From positions 1-40,381 of the forward strand of contig NZ_JAHBGC010000006.1 of NCBI RefSeq assembly GCF_018390645.1: 40,381 nucleotides of DNA. The letters run 5' to 3'. The notes beneath the pieces are model-generated. The model worked only from the letters and a program-made list of their open reading frames with translations. It searched no databases and had not been told where the DNA came from. Positions within the stretch are counted from its first letter, which is position 1; the number at the start of each line of letters is the position of its first letter. Positions 24,405 to 32,015 of the stretch are shown here, in pieces. The translations under genes and the position numbers were made by a program. Source of the stretch: Ancylobacter dichloromethanicus. GTDB lineage: Bacteria > Pseudomonadota > Alphaproteobacteria > Rhizobiales > Xanthobacteraceae.

Positions 24405-25691
24405 ATGGCGGCGGCGCTCAGCCGTCGCGCCCTGCTGGGGGGCCTGGCGCTTGGCGGGCTCGCGCTGCCGGCGGTGGCGCGGGGGGCGCGGCCGCGGGTG
24501 GCGATCGTCGGTGCCGGCTTCGGCGGCGCGGCGCTGGCGCAGGAACTGTCGGCCGGCCCGGGCGGCGCGCTCGACATCGTGCTGGTCGACCCGGAGCCCG
24601 GCTATTTCGCCCTCTGCCGCTCCAATCTGGTGCTGGGCGGGCTGGCGACGCCCCAATCGATCTGGTTCAGCTTCGAGGCGCTTGTTCACCGAACCGGCAT
24701 GCGTCTCCTGCAGGGCCGTGCCGAGCGGATCGACCCGGAGAGCCGGACGATCCGGCTGGAGGACGGCACGGTCCTGCCTTTTGACGCCGCCGCGCTCGCC
24801 CCCGGCATCGGCCTCGACTACGCGAGCGTGCCCGGCTGGGGCCGTGCCGCGAGCGAGCGCATGCCGCATGGCTGGATCGGCCGCGCCCAGTTCGACCTGC
24901 TCGACCGGCAACTCGCCGCGGTGCCGGACGGTGGCACCATCGTCATCCTGCCGCCGCCCGATCCCTCGCGCTGCCCGCCGGCACCCTATGAGCGGGCTTC
25001 GATGATGGCGCATCGCCTGCTCACCACAGGGCGCGGCAATTGCCGGATCGTCATCCTCGACTGCAAGGAGCGCTTCGCCAAGATGGCGCTCTTCCTCGAT
25101 GGCTGGGAGCAGCATCATCCCGGCATGATCGAATGGCTGCCGCCCTCGATCCATGAAGGCATCGAGGAGGTCGATCCCGCCACGCTGACGGTGCGGGCGG
25201 GGTTCGGCGTCTACCGCGACTGCGCGCTGGTCAATGTGATTCCCGGCCAGACCGCCGGTGCCCTCGCGCGGCATTCCGGGCTGACCGACCGCTCCGGCTT
25301 CTGCCCGGTCCGTCCCGCCGACATGAACTCGACCCTCGCCCCCGACCTCTACGTGCTCGGCGATGCGGCGCAGGCTGGGCCGATGCCGAAATCGGCTTCC
25401 GCCGCCGTCAGCCAGTCCGTCGCGGTGGCGGCCGGCCTGCGCGCGCGCCTGCTCGGCGTCCCGCCCGCCGCCACCGCCTATGCCAGCCGCTGCTGGAGCC
25501 TGCTGTCCCCCGGCGACAGCGTCACCACCGAAGGCGGCTATGCCGTCGTCGATGGCGCCATGAGCGAGGTGGAAAGCGCCGTCTCCGCCCTGTCGGAGCC
25601 GCCGGCGCGGCGCCGGCAGAACGCGCGGGAGGCGGAGCTGTGGTTCCAGGCCACCATGGCGCGCCTTGTCGGCCCGGCCGGAGGGCCTTGA
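24405..25691 (+). CDS. soxF: SoxF, sulfide dehydrogenase flavoprotein (FccB type)
   Basis: SoxF resembles the flavin subunit of flavocytochrome c sulfide dehydrogenase. The 428-residue protein has a Tat-like signal (LSRRALLGGLALGGLAL), an FAD motif VAIVGAGFGGAALA (32-45), and a cysteine in FALCRSNLVLGG (Cys71) at the place of the covalent FAD link. The catalytic pair matches Cys190 (RCPPAPYERASM) and Cys300 (SGFCPVRPADM). It starts three bases after the DsrE-like gene. The usual SoxE/FccA cytochrome partner is not encoded nearby, so its electron acceptor is open. Confidence 0.92.
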   Translation: MAAALSRRALLGGLALGGLALPAVARGARPRVAIVGAGFGGAALAQELSAGPGGALDIVLVDPEPGYFALCRSNLVLGGLATPQSIWFSFEALVHRTGMRLLQGRAERIDPESRTIRLEDGTVLPFDAAALAPGIGLDYASVPGWGRAASERMPHGWIGRAQFDLLDRQLAAVPDGGTIVILPPPDPSRCPPAPYERASMMAHRLLTTGRGNCRIVILDCKERFAKMALFLDGWEQHHPGMIEWLPPSIHEGIEEVDPATLTVRAGFGVYRDCALVNVIPGQTAGALARHSGLTDRSGFCPVRPADMNSTLAPDLYVLGDAAQAGPMPKSASAAVSQSVAVAAGLRARLLGVPPAATAYASRCWSLLSPGDSVTTEGGYAVVDGAMSEVESAVSALSEPPARRRQNAREAELWFQATMARLVGPAGGP

Positions 25692-25820
25692 AGGCGCGTC
25701 GCGGCGGGCAGCATTCTTGGCACCCTTTCGCTCCGCGTCCCGCGGCGGGGCGGGATCTTGCCATGTTGCCGTCAGGCCGAATGCGCCGGGGAGCCATGGC
25801 CGGCATCTCGACAGCGGCCG

Positions 25821-26717
25821 TCAATCGGCCATCCGTGCGCGCAGGCGGGGTGCGGTCCAGTCGAGAAAATTCCGCACTTTCCGTGCCAGCGGACAGGCCG
25901 GCGCATGGATGAGGTTCACCGGCAGCGGCTCCGGGGCGAACTCCGCCAGCAGTTCTCGCAATTGGCCGCAGCGCAACGGGTCGGAGACCTGGTAGGACAG
26001 CACGCGAATGATGCCGACGCCCGCCAGTGCGGCCTGAATGGCGGCCTCAGTGGTATTGACCGCGAATTTGGGGCGGGGTTCCACGGCGAAGGCCGCGCTG
26101 TCCCGCCGGTAGCGCCACTCCGGCGCCGTTGCAAAACCCTGGAAACTGATGCCGTCATGCCTGGCGAGATCGTCCGGCTGCAGCGGTATGCCCCGGCGGG
26201 CGAGATAGGCCGGGCTTGCGCAGATCACCCGGCGCACCGTGCCGACGCGCGTCGCGATCAGCGCGCTGTCTGCCAGATGTCCGATCCGCAGGGCCACGTC
26301 GATATGGCCGTCGGCCAGGCTGACCTGCCGGTCGGCGAGCGTCAGGCGCAGGTTGATCTCCGGATGCTCTTTCAGGAATTCAAGTGCGATCGGCAGCACA
26401 TGGCGCTCGCCGAAGGCGATCGGCGCGGTCACGTGCAGCCCGCCGCGCAGCGCGCCATAATCGCCGGCGGCCTGCCGCTCGGCCGCTTCCAGTTCCTCGA
26501 GGATGCGCCGTGACGCGGCGACGAAGGCGCGTCCCTCCTCGGTCAGGGCGAGGCCGCGGCGGGTGCGCAGCATCAGGCGTACGCCGAGGTGCTTTTCGAG
26601 TTCGCCGACCTTGCGGCTGACCGTGGCCAGCGGCGCGTCCAGCCGCCGCGCCCCGGCCGAAAGGCTGCCTGCCTCGACAACGGCCAGCAGCACCGACATC
26701 GCCTCGAACCGGTCCAT
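25821..26717 (-). CDS. LysR-family transcriptional regulator
   Basis: The 298-residue protein has an N-terminal winged helix (1-60, with the recognition region around APLATVSRKVGELEKHL) and a LysR effector domain. I use the ATG at 26717, which gives the usual LysR length and the MDRFEAMSVLLAVVEAGS beginning. The frame stays open upstream to 27047 but would run antisense into the next gene. It is divergent from the metallo-hydrolase gene with 136 bases between, the typical arrangement for control of that gene. It is close to the PecT/CrgA branch by its VEAGSLSAGARRL start. Effector unknown. Confidence 0.92.
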   Translation of the reverse strand: MDRFEAMSVLLAVVEAGSLSAGARRLDAPLATVSRKVGELEKHLGVRLMLRTRRGLALTEEGRAFVAASRRILEELEAAERQAAGDYGALRGGLHVTAPIAFGERHVLPIALEFLKEHPEINLRLTLADRQVSLADGHIDVALRIGHLADSALIATRVGTVRRVICASPAYLARRGIPLQPDDLARHDGISFQGFATAPEWRYRRDSAAFAVEPRPKFAVNTTEAAIQAALAGVGIIRVLSYQVSDPLRCGQLRELLAEFAPEPLPVNLIHAPACPLARKVRNFLDWTAPRLRARMAD

Positions 26718-26853
26718 CCCACGTTTCCATAATTCAAGAGGCTGGCTTCCAAAATCGCAGGATACCCTCTCAATTCGGGATGCCCTAGCCTTCCTTCCCA
26801 TCGGGGTTGGCCGGCCGGCCCGCCGCTGTGTGTGATGACCAAGGGAGGGCGCC

Positions 26854-27858
26854 ATGCCCCAACTTTCGCGTCGTGCCTTTGCCAGCGGCCTTCCCCTGGG
26901 GCTCATCGGGGGGAGCCTCCTCGGGAGCGGTCTCATCGGCGGCGGGCCCGCCTCGGCACTCGCCGCGACGCAGGAAACGGCGGCCGCCGCGTCCGCCGTG
27001 CCGGTGAGCGTGACGCCGCTCGCGCAGATCCGCATCGGCCGCTTCACGGTGACAGCGTTGACCGACGGCTATGCCGACATGCCCTACACCTTCTTTCCGG
27101 GGCGCAGCGCGGCCGAAGTCGAGCAGGCGGCGACCGCGCAGTTCACCGCCCGTCCGAGTGGCGTGCGTATCGTGTTCAACCAGTATCTGGTCGAGGATGG
27201 CGGGCGCCGCATTCTCATCGACGCGGGCCCGGCCGGCTCGATCGGGCAGACCGGCGCGCTGCCGCAGGCATTCAATGCGCTCGGCCTCCAGCGCGACCAG
27301 ATCGATGCGGTCATCGTCACGCATATGCATCAGGACCACATGGGCGGGCTGATCGCTGACGGCCGGAACAACTACCCGAAGGCGGAACTCTTTATCGACC
27401 GGCGCGACGTGAAGCACTGGACCGATCCGGCAAAGCGCGCCGGCGCCCCCGACTATCTGCAGACCAGCTTCCGCATGGCCGGCGAGGTGGTGCGCCTCTA
27501 CCCCAGGCTCCAGGCGATCGACGGTGAGCGCGAGATCGTGCCCGGCATTTCCATCGTCGACCTCACCGGCCACACGCCGGGCCATATCGGCGTGCGGATC
27601 GAGGATGGCGGCCAGAGCCTCATCATGGTCTCCGACATGCTCTTTCCGGTCGTGCATCCCGGGGCGACCGATGTGTTCTTCGTGTTCGAGCAGGACCAGG
27701 CGGCGGCGCGGGCGATGCGGGAGCGCTTCTTTCCCCGCGCCGCCTCGGAAGGTGCGTTGATCGCCGCGACGCACATGCCGTTCCCGGGGCTCGGCCGTAT
27801 CGTCGACGATCGCGGGCATATGCGCTGGCAGGTGGCCGACTGGGCCTATCAAGGTTGA
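26854..27858 (+). CDS. Tat-exported metallo-beta-lactamase-fold hydrolase
   Basis: The 334-residue protein has a twin-arginine signal (LSRRAFASGLPLGLIGG). Its MBL core carries the two-metal motif THMHQDHMGG near residues 156-165, a histidine in DLTGHTPGHIG and further metal ligands in SDMLFP and ATHMPFPG. The overall layout resembles the methyl parathion hydrolase/quorum-quenching lactonase branch. The substrate cannot be read from sequence. It has an AAGGGAGGG ribosome-binding site and is followed 48 bases later by a PNPOx-like gene, probably in one operon under the divergent LysR regulator. Confidence 0.88.
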   Translation: MPQLSRRAFASGLPLGLIGGSLLGSGLIGGGPASALAATQETAAAASAVPVSVTPLAQIRIGRFTVTALTDGYADMPYTFFPGRSAAEVEQAATAQFTARPSGVRIVFNQYLVEDGGRRILIDAGPAGSIGQTGALPQAFNALGLQRDQIDAVIVTHMHQDHMGGLIADGRNNYPKAELFIDRRDVKHWTDPAKRAGAPDYLQTSFRMAGEVVRLYPRLQAIDGEREIVPGISIVDLTGHTPGHIGVRIEDGGQSLIMVSDMLFPVVHPGATDVFFVFEQDQAAARAMRERFFPRAASEGALIAATHMPFPGLGRIVDDRGHMRWQVADWAYQG

Positions 27859-27906
27859 AATCGGTCGTGCCGGCTGCCGCCGGGCGGCCGCGAAGGTGGA
27901 GCCGGC

Positions 27907-28575
27907 ATGAGCTACAAATATCTCGACATGGCCACCACGCCGTCCGTTGCCGCCGCTCAGGCGCATTATGGCAGCGCGGCGCAGTGGGCGCGGGCGCGCG
28001 GTAGAGTTGAAGACACCGGGCAGAGCCAGCGCCTGGGCCCGCCGGAACTGGACTTCATCGCCGCACGCGACGGCTTCTATCTCGCCAGCGTGTCCGAAAC
28101 TGGCTGGCCCTATGTGCAATACCGCGGCGGGCCGGCCGGTTTCCTCGCCGCCATTGACGATACGAGGCTGGGCTTCGCGGATTTTCGCGGCAACCGGCAG
28201 TATATCACCACCGGCAATGTCCAGGCGAATGACCGCGTCTCGCTGTTCCTGATGGACTATGCGCACCGGCAGCGCCTGAAGATATTCGGCCGCATGCGCA
28301 TCATCGATGCCGCGGACGATCCGGCGCTGGCGGAGCGACTCGCCGTGCCCGGCTATCCCGGCCGGGTCGAGCGTCTCGTCCTGATCACGGTGGAGGCGTT
28401 CGACTGGAACTGCCCCCAGCACATCACACCGCGCTTCACGCAGGCCGAGTTGGACGTTGTGCTCGCCCCCGTGCGCGAGGAGATCGCTGCCCTACGGCGC
28501 GAGAATGAACGGCTGCGCAACCAGTTGCAGGCCGACGCCCAACGTCGAGGGGACGATCCGGAAAGCCCGGCCTGA
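27907..28575 (+). CDS. Pyridoxamine 5'-phosphate oxidase-like flavin-binding protein
   Basis: The 222-residue protein has a split-barrel PNPOx-like core (about 30-170, including YLASVSETGWPYVQYRGGP and the FRGNRQYITTGNV loop). These are features of FMN- or heme/F420-binding members of unknown substrate. The last 40 residues form a short predicted coiled coil (EEIAALRRENERLRNQLQA), an addition that could mediate dimerisation. It follows the MBL hydrolase gene. Nothing links it to vitamin B6 synthesis. Confidence 0.85.
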   Translation: MSYKYLDMATTPSVAAAQAHYGSAAQWARARGRVEDTGQSQRLGPPELDFIAARDGFYLASVSETGWPYVQYRGGPAGFLAAIDDTRLGFADFRGNRQYITTGNVQANDRVSLFLMDYAHRQRLKIFGRMRIIDAADDPALAERLAVPGYPGRVERLVLITVEAFDWNCPQHITPRFTQAELDVVLAPVREEIAALRRENERLRNQLQADAQRRGDDPESPA

Positions 28576-28629
28576 GGCCAAGACGCGTGCTAAAATGGAT
28601 GCGATCCAGTGCGTTGCAAACCTCATTGA

Positions 28630-28647
28630 GAGTCCGTTTGAGAATTT
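28630..28647. repeat. Imperfect terminal inverted repeat of an IS5-family element (transposase C-terminal side)
   Basis: GAGTCCGTTTGAGAATTT, read on the plus strand, matches the end at 35041-35058, read on the minus strand, at about 12 of 18 positions. It begins two bases before the stop codon of the transposase remnant, at the position expected for the right end of an IS5/IS427-type element. No TA target repeat remains outside it. Confidence 0.45.
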
Positions 28648-28802
28648 TCACGGATGGACGATGCGCCTCCAACGGGTCATCCAGCCAAAGGTTCGCTCGA
28701 CGACCCACCGTCTTGGCAACACCTTGAAATAGGGCTCTTTGTCGGTGCGGCGGACGATCTCGACGACGAAGTCGTGATAGGCGGCGGGGCAGCGCGCCGT
28801 CC
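28648..28802 (-). pseudogene. IS5-family transposase, C-terminal fragment
   Basis: Read on the minus strand, the frame ending at the stop codon 28650-28648 gives [12 protein letters not shown], then [20 protein letters not shown] and RIVHP. This is the C-terminal end of IS5/IS427-group DDE transposases, including the catalytic glutamate in VVERTF. An in-frame stop closes the frame just upstream, leaving about 50 residues of a usual 250 or more. The N-terminal end of the same kind of transposase, also on the minus strand, is at 34876-34965. Confidence 0.75.
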
Positions 28803-28829
28803 CTCACGGTACGCCTGTATCTTTCGACG

Positions 28830-29452
28830 AGCCGGCGCCATCCCGAAGGGCCCGGCAGTGACCTTTCCGGCCGCGAGGATCATCCTGTCGTGAATGTCTG
28901 CCACGCCGACGCGCTCGCCTGTGCGCGCTGGTGCGGCAAGGGACTGCCGAGCGAGGCGGAATGGGAGTTCGCTGCGCGTGGCGGGCTCGACGGCATGGAT
29001 TTCGCCTGGGGCGAGGAGCTGGCGCCGGCCGGCCTTCACCGCGCCAATACCTGGCAGAGCGCGTTCCCGCACGAGAACCGGGCCGAGGACGGCTATGCCG
29101 GCACCTCGCCGGTCGCCGCCTATCCCGCCAACGGCTACGGCCTGTTCGACATGATCGGCAATGTCTGGGAATGGACCGAGGACTGGTACGCCCCCCCCGC
29201 CACGCCGCCACAATCCCTTCCCCCAGGCCCTGCTGCCTGCCGCGCAACCCGCGCGGCGCCCGGTGGAGGAGAGCCTCGACCCGCTGGCGCCCGGCGGGGG
29301 CGGCCCCGCGCAAGGTGCTCAAGGGCGCCTCGCATCTGTGCGCGCCCAGCCATTGCCGGCGCTACCGCCCCGCCGCCCGCCACCCCCAGACGATCGATAC
29401 GGCCTCGGTGCATATCGGCTTCCGCTGCATCCGCCGTGTCGCCGCCTCATAA
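28830..29452 (+). pseudogene. Formylglycine-generating enzyme (sulfatase-modifying factor), broken
   Basis: Homology to the C-terminal two thirds of FGE-sulfatase-domain proteins starts abruptly at about 28830 ([20 protein letters not shown]). It continues through [35 protein letters not shown] and [19 protein letters not shown] in one frame to about 29193. The rest is scattered: [10 protein letters not shown] in the next frame, [11 protein letters not shown] in the third, then [20 protein letters not shown] and [15 protein letters not shown] back in the second. At least three frameshifts and an N-terminal truncation make it nonfunctional. A run of eight C at 29191-29199 lies at the first shift. 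FGE converts a sulfatase cysteine to formylglycine; a sulfatase remnant follows. Confidence 0.85.
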
Positions 29453-29473
29453 TCCAGCCCTGGGCGAACCGCC

Positions 29474-30319
29474 GTGACCGATCCCGAAACTCCCGCCATG
29501 CCGGAACGCCCCGCCGAACCGAGCCGGCGCGAGGTGCTCGCCGGCAGCGCCAGCCTGCTCGCCGCCGTCTCCGGCCCGCCGCTGTTCGCCACAGGCGTGT
29601 GGGCGCAGGGTGCCGGCGGCGGACGAGCAGATCGGCAAGGTGGTTGCGGCGCTGGAAGCGCGGGGCCTGCGCGAGAACACGCTGATCGTGTTCCACAGCG
29701 ACAATGGCGGCACGCGCAACAGAAGTTCGTCGGCGAAGGGGACGTGAGCGGGGAGCTGCCGGCGAGCAACGTGCCGCTGCGCGACGGCAAGGGCACGCTC
29801 TATGAGGGCGGCACCCGTGTCGTGGCATTGGCCAACTGGCCGGGCCGTATCGCGCCCGGCGCGACGCCCGGGGTGATGCATGTGGTGGACATGCTCCCGA
29901 CGCTGGCCGGTCTCGCCGGCGCCGGCCTCGGCCTTACCAAGCGACTGGACGGCATCGACATGTGGCCGACCCTCGCGGCCGGTCAGGCGGGCCGCGACGA
30001 AGTGGTCTACAATGTCGAGCCGAGCCAGGGCGCGGTGCGCGAAGGCGACTGGAAGCTCGTGTGGAAGGTGGACCTGCCGCCGAAGGTCGAACTGTTCGAC
30101 CTCTCCAGCGACCCGACCGAGACCACCGATATCGCCGAGGCTTACCCGGACAAGGTGGCCGCGCTCACCGCGCGTGTGCTCGACCTCGCCCGCGCGATGG
30201 CGGAACCGCTGCAACCGGCCACCGCCCATCGGCTGACCCTGTCGGCGCCGCCCACCACCCCCGGCCCGACGGCGCGGGGAACGGGTGCGGCCCCCTGGTA
30301 CGCGAGCCGGTCAGATTGA
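29474..30319 (+). pseudogene. Tat-exported sulfatase, internally deleted and frameshifted
   Basis: The first 50 residues look like a Tat signal (PSRREVLAGSASLLAAVSG). At about 29615 the sequence jumps to a late part of an arylsulfatase, read in another frame: ADEQIGKVVAALEARGL and NTLIVFHSDNGGTRN. It then returns to the first frame near 29718 (KFVGEGDVSGELPASNVPLR, KGTLYEGGTRV, VDMLPTLAGLAG, LDGIDMWPTL). About 200-250 residues, including the CxPSR motif that formylglycine-generating enzyme modifies, are missing. It is therefore inactive. Together with the broken FGE gene it is a former sulfatase/maturase pair. Confidence 0.85.
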
Positions 30320-30370
30320 ACCCACCTGCGCGGTAAATCGCCCTTTAGAGTGGACTTCGAGCTGATTGAA

Positions 30371-30502
30371 TCATCTGGGATTCCCAAAGAGGCGGGTCGC
30401 GGCCGCGTAGAGCGGCACGGCCCGCTGCGCCGGCGCCAGAGCGACCAGACGGCCGGCGGCGATGTGGCCCTCCGCCATCACGCAAGGGCGCATGCCCCAG
30501 CC
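30371..30502 (-). pseudogene. LysR-type (ArgP-like) regulator, C-terminal remnant
   Basis: The minus-strand frame ending at the stop codon 30373-30371 reads GWGMRPCVMAEGHIAAGRLV, then ALAP and AVPLY, the pattern of the last 40 residues of ArgP/IciA-type LysR proteins. Nothing upstream continues the homology. The rest of the 352-base gap between the sulfatase remnant and the secretion genes (30320-30671) shows no gene. Confidence 0.42.
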
Positions 30503-30671
30503 GCTTGGAGATGCGGAAGATCACCGACCCGCGCATGCAACGAAGCGTCGCCCGCTCCGGCGGCAGCCGGTCCGCCACCTCCTGCAGATCGGCAAGACCC
30601 GCTCCGGCGCCGTCGGCCTGCATGCCGTGGTCGGCTCACCGCCGGCATGTCGCCCGTCCGGCCTTGCGACC

Positions 30672-32012
30672 TCATTCCTCGCGGAAGGCGCGCATCAGCT
30701 GGTCCTGCAGCGGTTTGAGGAAATAGGAAATCGCCAGCCGCGGCTCGGTGTGGATGAACACTTCCACCGGCATGCCGGGCACCAGTTGGAGCCCGCCGAG
30801 CTTCGCCACCGAGGCCGGGTCGAGGGCGATCCGTGCCGTGTACCAGCTTTCGCCGCTGGTCGCGTCGGCCAGCACGTCGGCGGAGACCTGCGCCACCGTG
30901 CCGGCCAGTTCGGGCGTGGTGCGCTGGTTGAAGGCGGTGAGCCGCAGCACCGCCGGCTCGCCAGTGTGGACCTGGTCGATGTCGCGCGGGCGCAGCCGCA
31001 TCTCGGCCACCAGCGCCTCGGAACTCGGCACGATCTGCATCAGCGTTTCGCCTGGCGCGACGACACCGCCGAGCGTGTGCACGGCGAGGTCGTGGACGAC
31101 GCCGGCCTGCGGGGCCTGCACCTCCATTCCCTGCAACCGCTCGAAGGCGGCGATCCGCTGCTCGGCAAGCTGGGCCAGCCGGAAGTCGATCTCGCGCAGG
31201 CTGGCCATCGCCTCGGCCTGCCGCTGCTGGTCGATCTCGATGATCGCAAGTTCAGTCTCGGCGATGCGGGCCTCGGCGCGGGCGATCTCGGCGACGAACT
31301 GGCCATGTTCGCCGGCGAGCTGGGCACGTAGCCGGCTCAGTTCCGCCACCTGGCCGAGGGTGGCAAGCTCCTTGCCGTGCAGCGTGGTGACGCTCTCCAG
31401 CTCGCGCGCGTTCCAGGCGAGTTCCTCGGTCTTGGCATTGCGGCGCTCGGCCAGCCCCTCGACCTCGCGGCGGATCTGGGCGATGCGCGCGTCGAGCTGG
31501 CGCTTCTGCCCGGCGCCGAGGTCCCGGCGGGCATTGAACAGCGACTGCTCGGCGGCGACGAGGGCAGCGGCACGGCCGGAGAGATCATCGGCGGGCTGCA
31601 ATTCCTCGGGAACGGCGAGGCTCGCCGCGCCATCGCGCTCGCCGATGAGCCGCATGCGCCGGGCGACCAGATGCCGGATCTGGTCTTCGACGATGGCGAG
31701 GTTGGCTCGCGTCAGCGTGTCATCGAGACGGACCAGCACCTCCCCTGCGGCCACCCGGTCGCCGTCGCGCACGGTGATGGCGCCGACCACGCCGCCGTCG
31801 CGCGTCTGCACCCGCTTCACCTGGCCATCCACTTCCAGCGTGCCGTTGCCGATCACCGCACCGGCGAGTTCCGTCGTCGCCGCCCAGCCGCCGAGGCCGC
31901 CGATGAGCAGGGCGATGAGGCCGAAGCCCAGCGCCAGGTCGCGCCGGATCGCGCGGGCGGCGGGCGAGACGGCGGCCAGCGCCGGTGTTTCGGGGGACGT
32001 GAAGGCGGACAT
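30672..32012 (-). CDS. Type I secretion membrane fusion protein (HlyD/PrtE family)
   Basis: The 446-residue adaptor has one N-terminal transmembrane helix (about 28-48), an N-terminal beta-barrel/lipoyl half (VQTRDGGVVGAITVRDGDRV), and a long alpha-helical hairpin (about 110-280, coiled-coil rich). The second lipoyl half and the C-terminal beta domain (PGMPVEVFIHTEPR) complete it. It connects an inner-membrane ABC exporter with a TolC-type outer-membrane channel, which is not encoded in the window. It begins three bases after the ABC gene, so the two are one operon. PrtE/AprE-type rather than RaxA-type by length and sequence. Confidence 0.93.
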   Translation of the reverse strand: MSAFTSPETPALAAVSPAARAIRRDLALGFGLIALLIGGLGGWAATTELAGAVIGNGTLEVDGQVKRVQTRDGGVVGAITVRDGDRVAAGEVLVRLDDTLTRANLAIVEDQIRHLVARRMRLIGERDGAASLAVPEELQPADDLSGRAAALVAAEQSLFNARRDLGAGQKRQLDARIAQIRREVEGLAERRNAKTEELAWNARELESVTTLHGKELATLGQVAELSRLRAQLAGEHGQFVAEIARAEARIAETELAIIEIDQQRQAEAMASLREIDFRLAQLAEQRIAAFERLQGMEVQAPQAGVVHDLAVHTLGGVVAPGETLMQIVPSSEALVAEMRLRPRDIDQVHTGEPAVLRLTAFNQRTTPELAGTVAQVSADVLADATSGESWYTARIALDPASVAKLGGLQLVPGMPVEVFIHTEPRLAISYFLKPLQDQLMRAFREE

Positions 32013-32015
32013 AGG

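Noticed and set aside
23166..25274. A 702-codon minus-strand open frame opposite soxD, the DsrE-like gene and soxF
   Set aside because: It lies opposite three clear genes and shows no domain; this is the common antisense shadow in GC-rich DNA.
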